The notes beneath the pieces are model-generated. The model had not been told where the DNA came from. It was given only the letters and a program-made list of their open reading frames with translations, and ran no database searches. The position numbers were made by a program, and so were the translations under genes. A stretch of 63,969 bases of DNA from Flavobacteriaceae bacterium (GTDB lineage Bacteria > Bacteroidota > Bacteroidia > Flavobacteriales > Flavobacteriaceae). Below are positions 39,987 to 49,174 of the stretch, piece by piece (position 1 is the stretch's first letter; each line of letters opens with the position of its first letter). The stretch is from positions 1-63,969 of the forward strand of contig PACX01000006.1 in the NCBI GenBank assembly GCA_002702895.1, given 5' to 3'.

Positions 39987-42191
39987 ATGATCTTAGCAAA
40001 TGCAATAAAAGATAATAGTTTGATTGCTAAAGAGTATAAAGAATTACTCAAGATTAGTTATCAATCTCTTAATACTGATGATAGAAAACTTATAAGATTA
40101 GCATTCAACACATCTGTTGATGCACATAAAAATCAAAGAAGAAAATCAGGCGAACCTTATGTTTTCCATCCAATTGCAGTAGCAAAAATTGTTGCATCTA
40201 AGATAGGTTTAGATGCTACTTGTATAGCTGCAGCTTTACTTCATGATGTTATAGAAGATACAGAATATAATGAATCTAAGATTCAAAGACTTTTTGGAAA
40301 AACAATTTCTAAAATTGTAGTAGGATTAACTAAAATATCTAAACTAAAGAAAGAAAAAGATATTTCAATGCAAGCTGAAAATTTTAGAAAAATGCTATTG
40401 ACCATTAATGATGATGTTAGAGTAATCCTAATTAAAATTGCTGACAGATTACATAATATGCAAACATTAGATGTATTATCTTCAGAAAAACAACTAAAAA
40501 TTTCATCTGAAACATTATATATATATTCTCCAATAGCTCATAGAATTGGACTTTATGATGTTAAATCAGAATTAGAAGATTTAGGATTAAAATATACAGA
40601 GCCTGAAATGTTTAACGAAATCAAAAATAAAATTGAAGAATCAAAAGAGGAACAAGACAGGTACATTAAAAATTTCTCTAGAAGAATAAGTGATAAACTA
40701 AGAAAAGAAGATCTTTCAATAAAAATAAGTGGAAGACCAAAATCAATTTATTCAATTAGAAGTAAAATTGTTAAAAAAAATATTTCATTTGAGGAAGTTT
40801 ATGACAAATTTGCAATAAGAATTGTATATAAAACAAAACCTGAAATAGAAAAATTCTTAGCATGGAAAATATATTCAATTATTACTGATTATTATACTCC
40901 AAACCCACTTCGCCTAAGGGACTGGATTACATCTCCAAGATCAAATGGGTATGAAGCTTTACACATAACAGTTGTTGGTCCAGGATCTAAATGGGTTGAA
41001 GTCCAAATAAGATCAGAAAGAATGCATGAAATTGCTGAAAAAGGATATGCAGCTCATTTCATGTATAAACAAGGAAAACAAAATGAAAATGGGCTTGAAG
41101 ATTGGTTAAATAGATTAAAAGAAGTCCTAGAAAATTCTGAAACTAGTGCATTAGATTTTGTTGAAGATTTTAAATTAAATTTATATTCTAACGAAATTTT
41201 TGTATTTACTCCAACTGGAGAATTAAAATCATTACCTACTGGATCAAGTGCATTAGATTTTGCCTTTACTGTACATACTGGATTAGGTTTAAAAACAAGG
41301 GGAATAAAGGTAAATGGAAAAATAGTTCCTCTTAGCTATGAACTTAAAAGTGGAGATCAAATTGAAATAATAAAATCTGAAAATACCAAGCCCTCAGCTA
41401 ACTGGTTAGATTATGTAAAAACTTCAAGGGCAAAATCAAAAATTAGGACAGCATTAAAAGAAGAAAAAAAATTATTAGCTGAAGACGGAAAAGAAATTTT
41501 AAGAAGAAAATTAAAACAACTAAAAATTGATTTTAATGAAAAAAATATAAATAATCTAGCTAATTACTTCAATTTAAGAACCAGTTTAGATTTATTTTAC
41601 AGGATAGGAATTGGAAAAATAGACAATTCCTCCCTTAAAAAATTTGCTGCTTCAAATAAAAATAGACTTCTTAATTATTTAAGAAAGAAAATTTCAAAAA
41701 GTAATAGTGAAATAAGTCATAATGAGAAAGAAATAAAAAATAATTTCGATCAAATTGTATTTACAAATGAAGAAGAAAAGTTAGATTATACTTTAGCAAA
41801 ATGTTGTAATCCAATTCCTGGTGATAATGTGTTTGGATTTTTGACAATTAAAGAGGGGATTAAGGTTCATAAAAAGACTTGTTCTAATTCAATAAGTCTA
41901 CAATCTAAATTTGCTTACAGAATTATAAAAGCTAAATGGATTGATTCTACTCAAGAAGATTTTACTTCAATAATAAAAATTTCTGGAATTGATAACATTG
42001 GTATTGTAAGTGAAATTACCAGGATTATATCAAATAATTTAAGTATTAATATGAAAAAAATGAGTTTTGATACTATTGAAAATACATTTGCTGGAACAAT
42101 AAAATTACAAGTTAAAAACAAAAGCATTTTAGATGAGCTTATTCAAAAATTAAAAAAAATTAATGGTATTGAAAAGGTAAATAGAGAATAG
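39987..42191 (+). CDS. bifunctional (p)ppGpp synthetase/hydrolase, Rel/SpoT type
   Basis: A 734-residue protein with all domains of long RSH enzymes. The HD hydrolase domain holds AALLHDVIEDTE and DRLHNMQTL, so hydrolysis is likely intact. The synthetase domain includes GRPKSIYSIRSK and SNGYEALHITV. Then come TGS (IFVFTPTGELKSLPTGS), a zinc-finger-like CCNPIPGDN with a Cys-Cys pair, and a C-terminal ACT domain. It controls the stringent response. Bacteroidota often also have a RelA paralog, which is not visible here. Confidence 0.95.
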   Translation: MILANAIKDNSLIAKEYKELLKISYQSLNTDDRKLIRLAFNTSVDAHKNQRRKSGEPYVFHPIAVAKIVASKIGLDATCIAAALLHDVIEDTEYNESKIQRLFGKTISKIVVGLTKISKLKKEKDISMQAENFRKMLLTINDDVRVILIKIADRLHNMQTLDVLSSEKQLKISSETLYIYSPIAHRIGLYDVKSELEDLGLKYTEPEMFNEIKNKIEESKEEQDRYIKNFSRRISDKLRKEDLSIKISGRPKSIYSIRSKIVKKNISFEEVYDKFAIRIVYKTKPEIEKFLAWKIYSIITDYYTPNPLRLRDWITSPRSNGYEALHITVVGPGSKWVEVQIRSERMHEIAEKGYAAHFMYKQGKQNENGLEDWLNRLKEVLENSETSALDFVEDFKLNLYSNEIFVFTPTGELKSLPTGSSALDFAFTVHTGLGLKTRGIKVNGKIVPLSYELKSGDQIEIIKSENTKPSANWLDYVKTSRAKSKIRTALKEEKKLLAEDGKEILRRKLKQLKIDFNEKNINNLANYFNLRTSLDLFYRIGIGKIDNSSLKKFAASNKNRLLNYLRKKISKSNSEISHNEKEIKNNFDQIVFTNEEEKLDYTLAKCCNPIPGDNVFGFLTIKEGIKVHKKTCSNSISLQSKFAYRIIKAKWIDSTQEDFTSIIKISGIDNIGIVSEITRIISNNLSINMKKMSFDTIENTFAGTIKLQVKNKSILDELIQKLKKINGIEKVNRE

Positions 42192-42212
42192 TATTATGAT
42201 GATTTTTTAACT

Positions 42213-42220
42213 TAATTTTG
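42213..42220 (+). promoter_or_regulatory. -7 box very close to the fur start codon
   Basis: TAATTTTG matches TAnnTTTG and ends only 4 bases before the ATG at 42225. If it is active, the mRNA would have little or no leader. Confidence 0.45.
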
Positions 42221-42224
42221 CATT

Positions 42225-42671
42225 ATGGAACAAAAAACAAATCAAGAAATTGTTAAGGAAGTTTTTACTAAGTTTTTGGATAATAAAACTCATAGAAAAA
42301 CTCCAGAAAGATTTGCAATTTTACAAGAAATTTATGACTCGCCAGATCATTTTGATATAGAATCACTCTATTTGAAAATGAAAAATAAAAATTATAGGGT
42401 TAGTAGGGCTACACTTTACAATACAATTGAACTCTTATTAGATTGTAAACTTGTCAGGAAACACCAATTTGGTACATCTCAAGCACAATATGAAAAATCT
42501 TATTTTGACCATCAACATGATCATATTATTTTAACTGATTCTGGTGAAGTAAAAGAATTCTGTGATCCTAGAATTCAAACAATCAAAAAAAATATAGAAG
42601 AAATATTTGAAATAGAAATTCATAACCATTCTCTTTATTTTTATGGAACATCAAAAAATAAAAAAAAATAG
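42225..42671 (+). CDS. fur: Fur-family regulator lacking zinc cysteines
   Basis: A 148-residue protein with the Fur winged helix: [26 protein letters not shown], then [15 protein letters not shown]. The dimerization domain keeps metal-site histidines (DHQHDHI and HNHSLYFYG). The structural zinc pairs are lost: the usual CxxC reads LTDS in IILTDSGEV, and the C-terminal pair reads TSKN. Only one Cys (EFCDP) remains near these sites. It may regulate iron or another metal with altered structure. It heads fur-purA-ostA-aminotransferase, with purA 6 bases on. Confidence 0.88.
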   Translation: MEQKTNQEIVKEVFTKFLDNKTHRKTPERFAILQEIYDSPDHFDIESLYLKMKNKNYRVSRATLYNTIELLLDCKLVRKHQFGTSQAQYEKSYFDHQHDHIILTDSGEVKEFCDPRIQTIKKNIEEIFEIEIHNHSLYFYGTSKNKKK

Positions 42672-42677
42672 ATTTAT

Positions 42678-43949
42678 ATGAAGGTTGATTTATTACTTGG
42701 ATTACAATGGGGAGATGAGGGAAAAGGGAAAATTGTTGATGTATTAACAAAAAATTACGATATAATTGCAAGATTTCAAGGTGGTCCAAATGCTGGACAT
42801 ACATTAGAATTTGATGGAATTAAACATGTTTTACACACTATACCCTCAGGTATCTTTCATAAAAATTCTATCAATTTAATTGGAAATGGGGTTGTTATAG
42901 ATCCTGTAATCTTTGAAAAAGAAATTGAAAATCTAGAACCTTTTAATATCAATTTTAAATCAAAATTATGTGTTTCTAGAAAAGCACACCTTATTTTACC
43001 AACACATAGATTGTTAGATGCTGCATCAGAACTTTCTAAAGGAAAGTCAAAAATTGGTTCAACTTTAAAAGGAATTGGACCAACTTACATGGATAAAACT
43101 GGAAGAAATGGTATTAGAGTTGGAGATATAGAACTAGATGGTTGGTTAGAAAAATATAGAAAATTAGCAAACAAACATGAACTTCTAATTAAAAATTTAA
43201 ATGTAGACCTACAATATAATCTTAATGAATTAGAAAATGATTTCTTTAATGCCATTGAAAAATTAAAAACCATTCCATTTATAGATAGTGAAAATTATAT
43301 ATTTAGTGAATTAGATAATAACAAAACTATTTTAGCAGAAGGAGCACAAGGATCTCTCTTAGATATAGATTTTGGGACTTATCCTTTTGTTACCTCATCA
43401 AACACAACAGCTGCCGGAGCTTGTACTGGATTAGGAATTCCTCCAAATAAAATTAAAGATGTCTATGGAATTTTTAAAGCATATACTACAAGAGTAGGTA
43501 GCGGTCCTTTTCCTACAGAACTTTTTGATGAAAATGGAAAAAAAATGGCAAAAGTAGGTAATGAATTTGGAGCTACAACAGGTAGACCAAGAAGGTGTGG
43601 ATGGTTAGATCTTGTAGCTTTAAAATATGCTGTAAGGATAAATGGTGTGACAAGTCTTATGATGATGAAAGGAGATGTTTTATCTGGATTTAAAAAAATA
43701 AAGGTTTGTATAGAATATCAATTTAAAGGTAAATCAATTAAACATTTTCCTTTTTCAGTAAATAATAATGAGCTAAAACCTATCTACTTAGAATTTAAAG
43801 GATGGAAAGAAGATATAAGTAAATTAAGAGATGAAGATTCTCTTCCAAAATCATTTCTAAAATATGTTAGTTTTTTAGAGAAAGAATTAAGTATCCCAAT
43901 TTCTATAATCTCAGTTGGACCAGATAGAACTCAAACTATAATTCGTTAA
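42678..43949 (+). CDS. purA: adenylosuccinate synthetase
   Basis: A 423-residue enzyme with the GTP-binding LGLQWGDEGKGKIVD, the IMP-site GPNAGHT, and GSTLKGIGPTYMDK and GATTGRPRRCGWLD blocks. It makes adenylosuccinate from IMP and aspartate, the first committed step to AMP. It starts 6 bases after fur, so it is cotranscribed with a metal regulator gene. The length is normal. Confidence 0.96.
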   Translation: MKVDLLLGLQWGDEGKGKIVDVLTKNYDIIARFQGGPNAGHTLEFDGIKHVLHTIPSGIFHKNSINLIGNGVVIDPVIFEKEIENLEPFNINFKSKLCVSRKAHLILPTHRLLDAASELSKGKSKIGSTLKGIGPTYMDKTGRNGIRVGDIELDGWLEKYRKLANKHELLIKNLNVDLQYNLNELENDFFNAIEKLKTIPFIDSENYIFSELDNNKTILAEGAQGSLLDIDFGTYPFVTSSNTTAAGACTGLGIPPNKIKDVYGIFKAYTTRVGSGPFPTELFDENGKKMAKVGNEFGATTGRPRRCGWLDLVALKYAVRINGVTSLMMMKGDVLSGFKKIKVCIEYQFKGKSIKHFPFSVNNNELKPIYLEFKGWKEDISKLRDEDSLPKSFLKYVSFLEKELSIPISIISVGPDRTQTIIR

Positions 43950-43957
43950 TTTATAAA

Positions 43958-45532
43958 TTGAAAATAAAAACATCGATACTATTTCTGTTATTTTTTAATT
44001 TAATTTTTTCTCAAGAAAAAAAAATTATTGAAATAATAGAGGCAGGTTCTTTTGACAGAAACGAAGAAACTAATCCTGGTGCAAATATTTTAAAAAGAAA
44101 TGATAAAATTAGGGTTCATTTGTTTCATGATGGAATGAATATTTATTCTGATTATGCATTATTTTATAAAAAAACTAATTCTTTTAAAGCTTCTGGAAAT
44201 GTAGTTGTATTACAAGGTGATAGTATAAATCTATTAAGTAATTATTTAGATTATGATGGAAATGTTAGAAAAATTATTGCAACTGGTAATGTTGACTTTT
44301 CCAATAGCAATACAAATCTAAAAACAGAAATCCTTTTTCATGACAGAAATGCTAAAGAATTTTTTTTTGAGAGAGGAGGTGTAATTAAAGATAGCATTAC
44401 AACTATTAAAAGTAGCGAAGGAAAATTTTTTCAAGAAAATTCAAAGTATACTTTTAATAAAAATGTAGAAATAACTAACCCTGAATATTATATTGAATCA
44501 AATAAATTAGATTATTATACCATTTCTGAACATGCATATTTCTTTGGACCTACATCCATTGAAGGAAAAGATTATGATATTTATTGTGAAAAAGGTTTCT
44601 ACGATACCAAAAAAAAGAGGGGGTTCTTTACAAGGAATTCAAAAATAAATTACAACAATAGGATTATTGAGGGAGACAGTTTAACTTTTAATGACAATCA
44701 AGAATTTGCTTCAGCTACAAAAAATATTGTGTTAACTGATACAATTAATCAAACAATAATCAAAGGAAATTATGCGGAGGTTTTTCAAGCAATTGACTCA
44801 GCTATGATTACTAAAAAATCAATTGCAATTAAAATGATTGAAAAAGATTCATTATTTATTAAGGCTGACACGCTATTTGCGATTGGGCCACCAGAAAATA
44901 GAATAATTAAAGGAAGATATAATGTTAGAATATTTAAAGAAAATCTGAGTGGGAAATCTGATAAAATAATAATAAATCAAAAGAATGGATTAACCAAACT
45001 TTTAAGAAATGAAATAAGTGAAAGACAAAAACAAATTCTTACAATAAATGAAATAGCAAAAATAAATCCTATTATTTGGAATGGGGCTAGTCAAATGACA
45101 GGAGACGAAATTCATATAATTAGAGATGTCAAAACAAATGATCTTGATTCATTAAAAATTTTAAATAATGCATTTATAATTGAAAAAGACACTTTGGGAG
45201 AAAATAATTTTAATCAAATGAAAGGAATTAAACTATTTGGAAAGTTTCATGAAAATGAATTAAAAACTATAGAACTTATTCAAAACACTGAAATGATTTA
45301 CTATTTATATGATGAGAAAACAAAAGATTTAATTGGAATTGATAAAGCAATTTGTAGTTCAATCATTATGGAAATTGAAAATAATAATATAAAAGAAATT
45401 ACTTTTTTTACAAATCCTGAAGGAGAGGTTTACCCTGAAGAGGAAATGGAATCAAATCTTAAAGTTCTAAATGGGTTTAATTGGAGAATTAAAGAAAAAA
45501 TTGAAACAAAAGAAGAAATATTCATTAAATAA
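43958..45532 (+). CDS. OstA/LptA-like exported protein
   Basis: A 524-residue exported protein. The start is TTG, placed by the signal peptide MKIKTSILFLLFFNLIFSQ. The sequence has repeating beta-strand pairs of OstA/LptA type (KASGNVVVLQGDSINLLSNYL and IIATGNVDFSNSNTNLKTE). Such beta-jellyroll proteins bridge lipopolysaccharide across the periplasm. At over 500 residues it is longer than classical LptA and matches the OstA-like proteins of Bacteroidota. It probably takes part in lipopolysaccharide export. It sits 8 bases after purA. Confidence 0.82.
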   Translation: MKIKTSILFLLFFNLIFSQEKKIIEIIEAGSFDRNEETNPGANILKRNDKIRVHLFHDGMNIYSDYALFYKKTNSFKASGNVVVLQGDSINLLSNYLDYDGNVRKIIATGNVDFSNSNTNLKTEILFHDRNAKEFFFERGGVIKDSITTIKSSEGKFFQENSKYTFNKNVEITNPEYYIESNKLDYYTISEHAYFFGPTSIEGKDYDIYCEKGFYDTKKKRGFFTRNSKINYNNRIIEGDSLTFNDNQEFASATKNIVLTDTINQTIIKGNYAEVFQAIDSAMITKKSIAIKMIEKDSLFIKADTLFAIGPPENRIIKGRYNVRIFKENLSGKSDKIIINQKNGLTKLLRNEISERQKQILTINEIAKINPIIWNGASQMTGDEIHIIRDVKTNDLDSLKILNNAFIIEKDTLGENNFNQMKGIKLFGKFHENELKTIELIQNTEMIYYLYDEKTKDLIGIDKAICSSIIMEIENNNIKEITFFTNPEGEVYPEEEMESNLKVLNGFNWRIKEKIETKEEIFIK

Positions 45533-45538
45533 TTTTTT

Positions 45539-46726
45539 TTGAAAAAAAAATTTTATAAATATCAAGCTCAAACTACAAATAATCCATTAGCATTAGAAAT
45601 TTCTCATGCAGAAGGAAGTTATATATATGATAAAAACAAAAGAAAATATCTAGATTTTGTTGCAGGTGTTTCAGCATCTAATCTTGGGCATAGGAACAAA
45701 TCAATAAGCAAAGCAGTAAAAAAACAAATTGATAAATACTGGCATGTTATGGTTTATGGAGAATTTATTCAAGAACCAACTGTAAAATTATGTGAATTAC
45801 TCTCCAAAAATGTACCAAGATCATTATCTAATACATATCTTACCAATTCTGGAACAGAAGCGATAGAAGCAGCAATGAAATTAGCTAAAAGAATTACTGG
45901 AAGAACTAAAATAGTTGCAGCAAAAAATGGTTATCATGGAAATACTCAAGGTGCAATGAGTATTATGGGATTTGAAGAAAGAAAAAGGGCATATAGACCC
46001 CTTTTGCCTAATATAGATTTTATTGAGTTTAATAATTCTAATGATATAATAAAAATTGATAATCAAACAGCTGCAGTTTTTCTTGAAACAATTCAAGGAG
46101 GTGCTGGATTTATAACTCCAATTAATAATTATCTTAAAAAAGTTAAAGAAAAGTGTGATGAAGTAAATGCACTTTTGATTTTAGATGAAATTCAACCTGG
46201 AATTGGACGAACTGGAAAATTATTTTCATTTGAACATTATAATATTATTCCTGATATTTTAGTTTTTGGAAAAGGTCTTGGAGGAGGTTTTCCTATAGGG
46301 GCATTGAGTTCAAGTAAAGAAAGAATGGAGCTTTTCAAAAAAAACCCAATTTTAGGACATATAACTACTTTTGGAGGACATCCTGTTATAGCTGCAGCAG
46401 CTTTAGAAAATTTAAAAGAAACCTTGAGTTCAGGAATAATGAAAACAATTAAAAAGAAAGAAAATTTGTTTAGAAAATTATTACAGCACAAATTAATTAA
46501 AGAAATAAGAGGAAAAGGACTTATGTTAGCATTAATAATGAAAAATAAAAAAATTGCAAAAGAATTAGTTATAAAAAGTTTAGATAATGGTTTAATTTTA
46601 TTTTGGTTATTATTTGAATCAAAAGCTGTAAGAATTACTCCTCCATTATCAGTAAATGAAAATGAAATTAAATTAGGTTGTAAAGTAATAATTAATGTTT
46701 TAGATCAGCTTTACAATGTTGATTAA
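45539..46726 (+). CDS. class III aminotransferase, aspartate aminotransferase family
   Basis: PLP enzyme of 395 residues with a TTG start just 6 bases after the preceding gene. It has TNSGTEAIEAAMKLAKRITGR, NGYHGNTQGAMS, LILDEIQPGIGRTGK and the PLP lysine in FGKGLGGGFPIG. It resembles acetylornithine/4-aminobutyrate-type transaminases, but the exact substrate cannot be read. It differs from the ornithine aminotransferase at 36599. Its place after the LptA-like gene is typical of flavobacteria. Confidence 0.9.
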   Translation: MKKKFYKYQAQTTNNPLALEISHAEGSYIYDKNKRKYLDFVAGVSASNLGHRNKSISKAVKKQIDKYWHVMVYGEFIQEPTVKLCELLSKNVPRSLSNTYLTNSGTEAIEAAMKLAKRITGRTKIVAAKNGYHGNTQGAMSIMGFEERKRAYRPLLPNIDFIEFNNSNDIIKIDNQTAAVFLETIQGGAGFITPINNYLKKVKEKCDEVNALLILDEIQPGIGRTGKLFSFEHYNIIPDILVFGKGLGGGFPIGALSSSKERMELFKKNPILGHITTFGGHPVIAAAALENLKETLSSGIMKTIKKKENLFRKLLQHKLIKEIRGKGLMLALIMKNKKIAKELVIKSLDNGLILFWLLFESKAVRITPPLSVNENEIKLGCKVIINVLDQLYNVD

Positions 46727-46802
46727 TTTGTTAAGAAAATAATTTTAGTAATTAATACCCCACTACTTCTCTTACTATCTTAGGAACAAATTAATAAATT
46801 AG

Positions 46803-48191
46803 ATGAAAGAGGAGTTTAATGATTTTCATAATCATTCTATTTCAAAATTTGAATCTATGCTTAAAACAAATTCATTTTTGTTTTTTGATTCAAATGAGTT
46901 TGAAGAAATTATAATTTATTATTTAGATATTGGTAATATCTCACTTGCAAAAAAAGCTTGTTCTCTTGGAATAAAACAATATCCAAATTCAACATCTTTA
47001 TCTGTTTTACAAATTGAAATTTTATTATTGAATAATGAGATTGAAAAAGCAGAAAAAATAGCATGTAATTTTTATAAGACTGATCCTTTAAATCCTGAAA
47101 TTTTAATTCAAAAATCTAAAATATATTCTAAGAAAAAGAATCATATTAAAGCCATAAAAATATTAAAAGAAATTAGTTTAAATTCAGATTTATACTACGA
47201 AGCTTTATCATTAATAGGAAAAGAATATCTTTTTATTGATGATTTTCAAAATGCAAAGAAAGTATTTAAAAAATGTTTAAATATGAATAGTAGTGATTAT
47301 TCAATTTTAAATAATATTCTTTACTGTTTTGATTCAATCGGAAATTCAAGAAATACAATAAACTTTTTGAATGATTTTCTAGAAACTAACCCATATTGTG
47401 AAATTGCATGGCATCAGTTAGGTAAACAGTATGTGAAAGATGAAATGTTTAAAGAAGCATTAAGTGCATTTGATTTCGCAATAATTTGTGATGACTCATT
47501 TACTGGTGCATATATTGAAATGGCAAAGATTCTTGAGAAATTAGAAAAAATTAATGAGGCAATTGAAAAATATGAAATTTCTTTAGGTATAAATGGACCG
47601 AATTCATTTGCGTTATTTAGACTAGGAAGATGTCACGATAAATTGGGAAATTGTGAATTGGCCTTATCCTATTATAAGCAAACTATTGATCAAGATCCAA
47701 TTCATGATAAAGCATGGATGTATATTTCTCTAAATTATTTTAACAAAAAAAAGTTTAATGACTCAAAAAATAGTTTATTAAAAGCATTAGAAATTAATTC
47801 AGAAAAAATTAAGTACTGGAAACTTTATCTTAAAATTTGTATTGAATTAGATTTATATGATGAAACTGAACTAGCATTTGTAGAAATTCTATCAATAGAA
47901 AAATTAAAAATAAGTACTATTTCATTTCTTACGCAAATTTTGATTAAAATTCCTAGTAATAAAAAATTACATTATAGGCTCTTAAAATCAATTGATTTAT
48001 TACCAAACTCAGACAAGAATGAAATTAACTATTTTTTATCTGTCATTTATTTTAATTTGACCGAAAATAAAACTGCCATCTTATTTCTTAAAAAAGCATA
48101 TTTATATGATCCCTCTAAATATGACTATTTTAAAAAGCTTTTTTCATTAATTCCAAAATTGCAGGTTTTTAAAAACTTACTTGTAAACTAA
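46803..48191 (+). CDS. tetratricopeptide-repeat protein, cytoplasmic
   Basis: A 462-residue protein without a signal peptide. It holds several tetratricopeptide repeats, for example DDFQNAKKVFKKCLNMN, EMFKEALSAFDFAIICD and GNCELALSYYKQTIDQDP. The helical pairs continue almost to the C-terminus. It is probably a scaffold for protein contacts; no partner can be named. It starts about 77 bases after the aminotransferase gene. Confidence 0.82.
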   Translation: MKEEFNDFHNHSISKFESMLKTNSFLFFDSNEFEEIIIYYLDIGNISLAKKACSLGIKQYPNSTSLSVLQIEILLLNNEIEKAEKIACNFYKTDPLNPEILIQKSKIYSKKKNHIKAIKILKEISLNSDLYYEALSLIGKEYLFIDDFQNAKKVFKKCLNMNSSDYSILNNILYCFDSIGNSRNTINFLNDFLETNPYCEIAWHQLGKQYVKDEMFKEALSAFDFAIICDDSFTGAYIEMAKILEKLEKINEAIEKYEISLGINGPNSFALFRLGRCHDKLGNCELALSYYKQTIDQDPIHDKAWMYISLNYFNKKKFNDSKNSLLKALEINSEKIKYWKLYLKICIELDLYDETELAFVEILSIEKLKISTISFLTQILIKIPSNKKLHYRLLKSIDLLPNSDKNEINYFLSVIYFNLTENKTAILFLKKAYLYDPSKYDYFKKLFSLIPKLQVFKNLLVN

Positions 48192-48223
48192 TTTATCTAT
48201 TTAATTATCTTAATTTTAGAAAA

Positions 48224-49174
48224 ATGAAAAGAAATGTTTTATTACGTTTTTCAATATTTCTTAAGGGAATGGCAATGGGTATTGCTGATATAATTCCTGG
48301 TGTTTCTGGAGGAACTATTGCAATAATTACAGGAGTTTATGAAGAGTTTTTAAGTACGCTAAATAGAATTGATTTTAAAATATTTAAATTATTATTTAAT
48401 GGTGAATTCAAAAAAACTTCTAAAAAATACAATTTAAGCTTTTTATTAAGTTTATCGATCGGAATATTTACAAGCATAATAATTTTAAGTCACTACATTA
48501 CTTATTTTATAGAAAATTATCCTATTGCTCTTTGGTCATTTTTCTTTGGTTTAATTTTATCTAGTATATTTTTTCTCTTTAACCAAATTAAAAGTTGGAA
48601 TTTAAAAAATTTTCAATTTGTATTTACAACTAAATTATATCTGCTAGTTTTTGGTTTATTAATAGCAATTTATATCCAAACTTTAAATCCAGGAAAAAAT
48701 GAAATTAATAATATATATTTATTTTTTTGTGGAATAATTAGTATCACAGCAATGCTTCTACCAGGAATCTCTGGAGCATATATATTAATTTTATTAGGTG
48801 CTTATGAAACTATTTTAAATACATTAAAGGAGGTTGTTAAACTTAATTTAGATTATTTTTTAAATTTTTTCTCATTTATTTTAGGAGCTATAGTTAGTAT
48901 AAAATTATTTTCTAAATTTTTAACATGGGGATACAAAAACTATAAAGATAATACACTTTCATGTTTAATAGGATTTATGATTGGATCCCTGCCTGTATTG
49001 TGGCCATGGAAAACAGAAATTATTTCAAAAGATTTTTTTATATATAATCTATATATTCCATCATTTAATTCTAAAAATTCAACATTAATTGAAGGAATTA
49101 TATTTATGTTACTTGGAATTGGTGTTGTTTTTATTTTAGAATATTTGTCAAAAAAAAATGCAAAAGAGAAATAA
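48224..49174 (+). CDS. DUF368 membrane protein, undecaprenyl-phosphate transporter-like (copy 1)
   Basis: A 316-residue polytopic protein of the DUF368 (PopT) family. It has two repeat-like signature loops, IIPGVSGGTIAIITG near residue 28 and LLPGISGAYILILLGAY in the second half, among about eight to ten membrane helices. DUF368 proteins have been shown elsewhere to return undecaprenyl phosphate across the membrane for cell-wall synthesis. It overlaps the second copy by 17 bases, so the pair is cotranslated. Confidence 0.85.
   Translation: MKRNVLLRFSIFLKGMAMGIADIIPGVSGGTIAIITGVYEEFLSTLNRIDFKIFKLLFNGEFKKTSKKYNLSFLLSLSIGIFTSIIILSHYITYFIENYPIALWSFFFGLILSSIFFLFNQIKSWNLKNFQFVFTTKLYLLVFGLLIAIYIQTLNPGKNEINNIYLFFCGIISITAMLLPGISGAYILILLGAYETILNTLKEVVKLNLDYFLNFFSFILGAIVSIKLFSKFLTWGYKNYKDNTLSCLIGFMIGSLPVLWPWKTEIISKDFFIYNLYIPSFNSKNSTLIEGIIFMLLGIGVVFILEYLSKKNAKEK

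Noticed and set aside
42583-42804. Minus-strand frame across the fur/purA junction
   Set aside because: It is antisense to both genes, rich in low-complexity residues and has no support.
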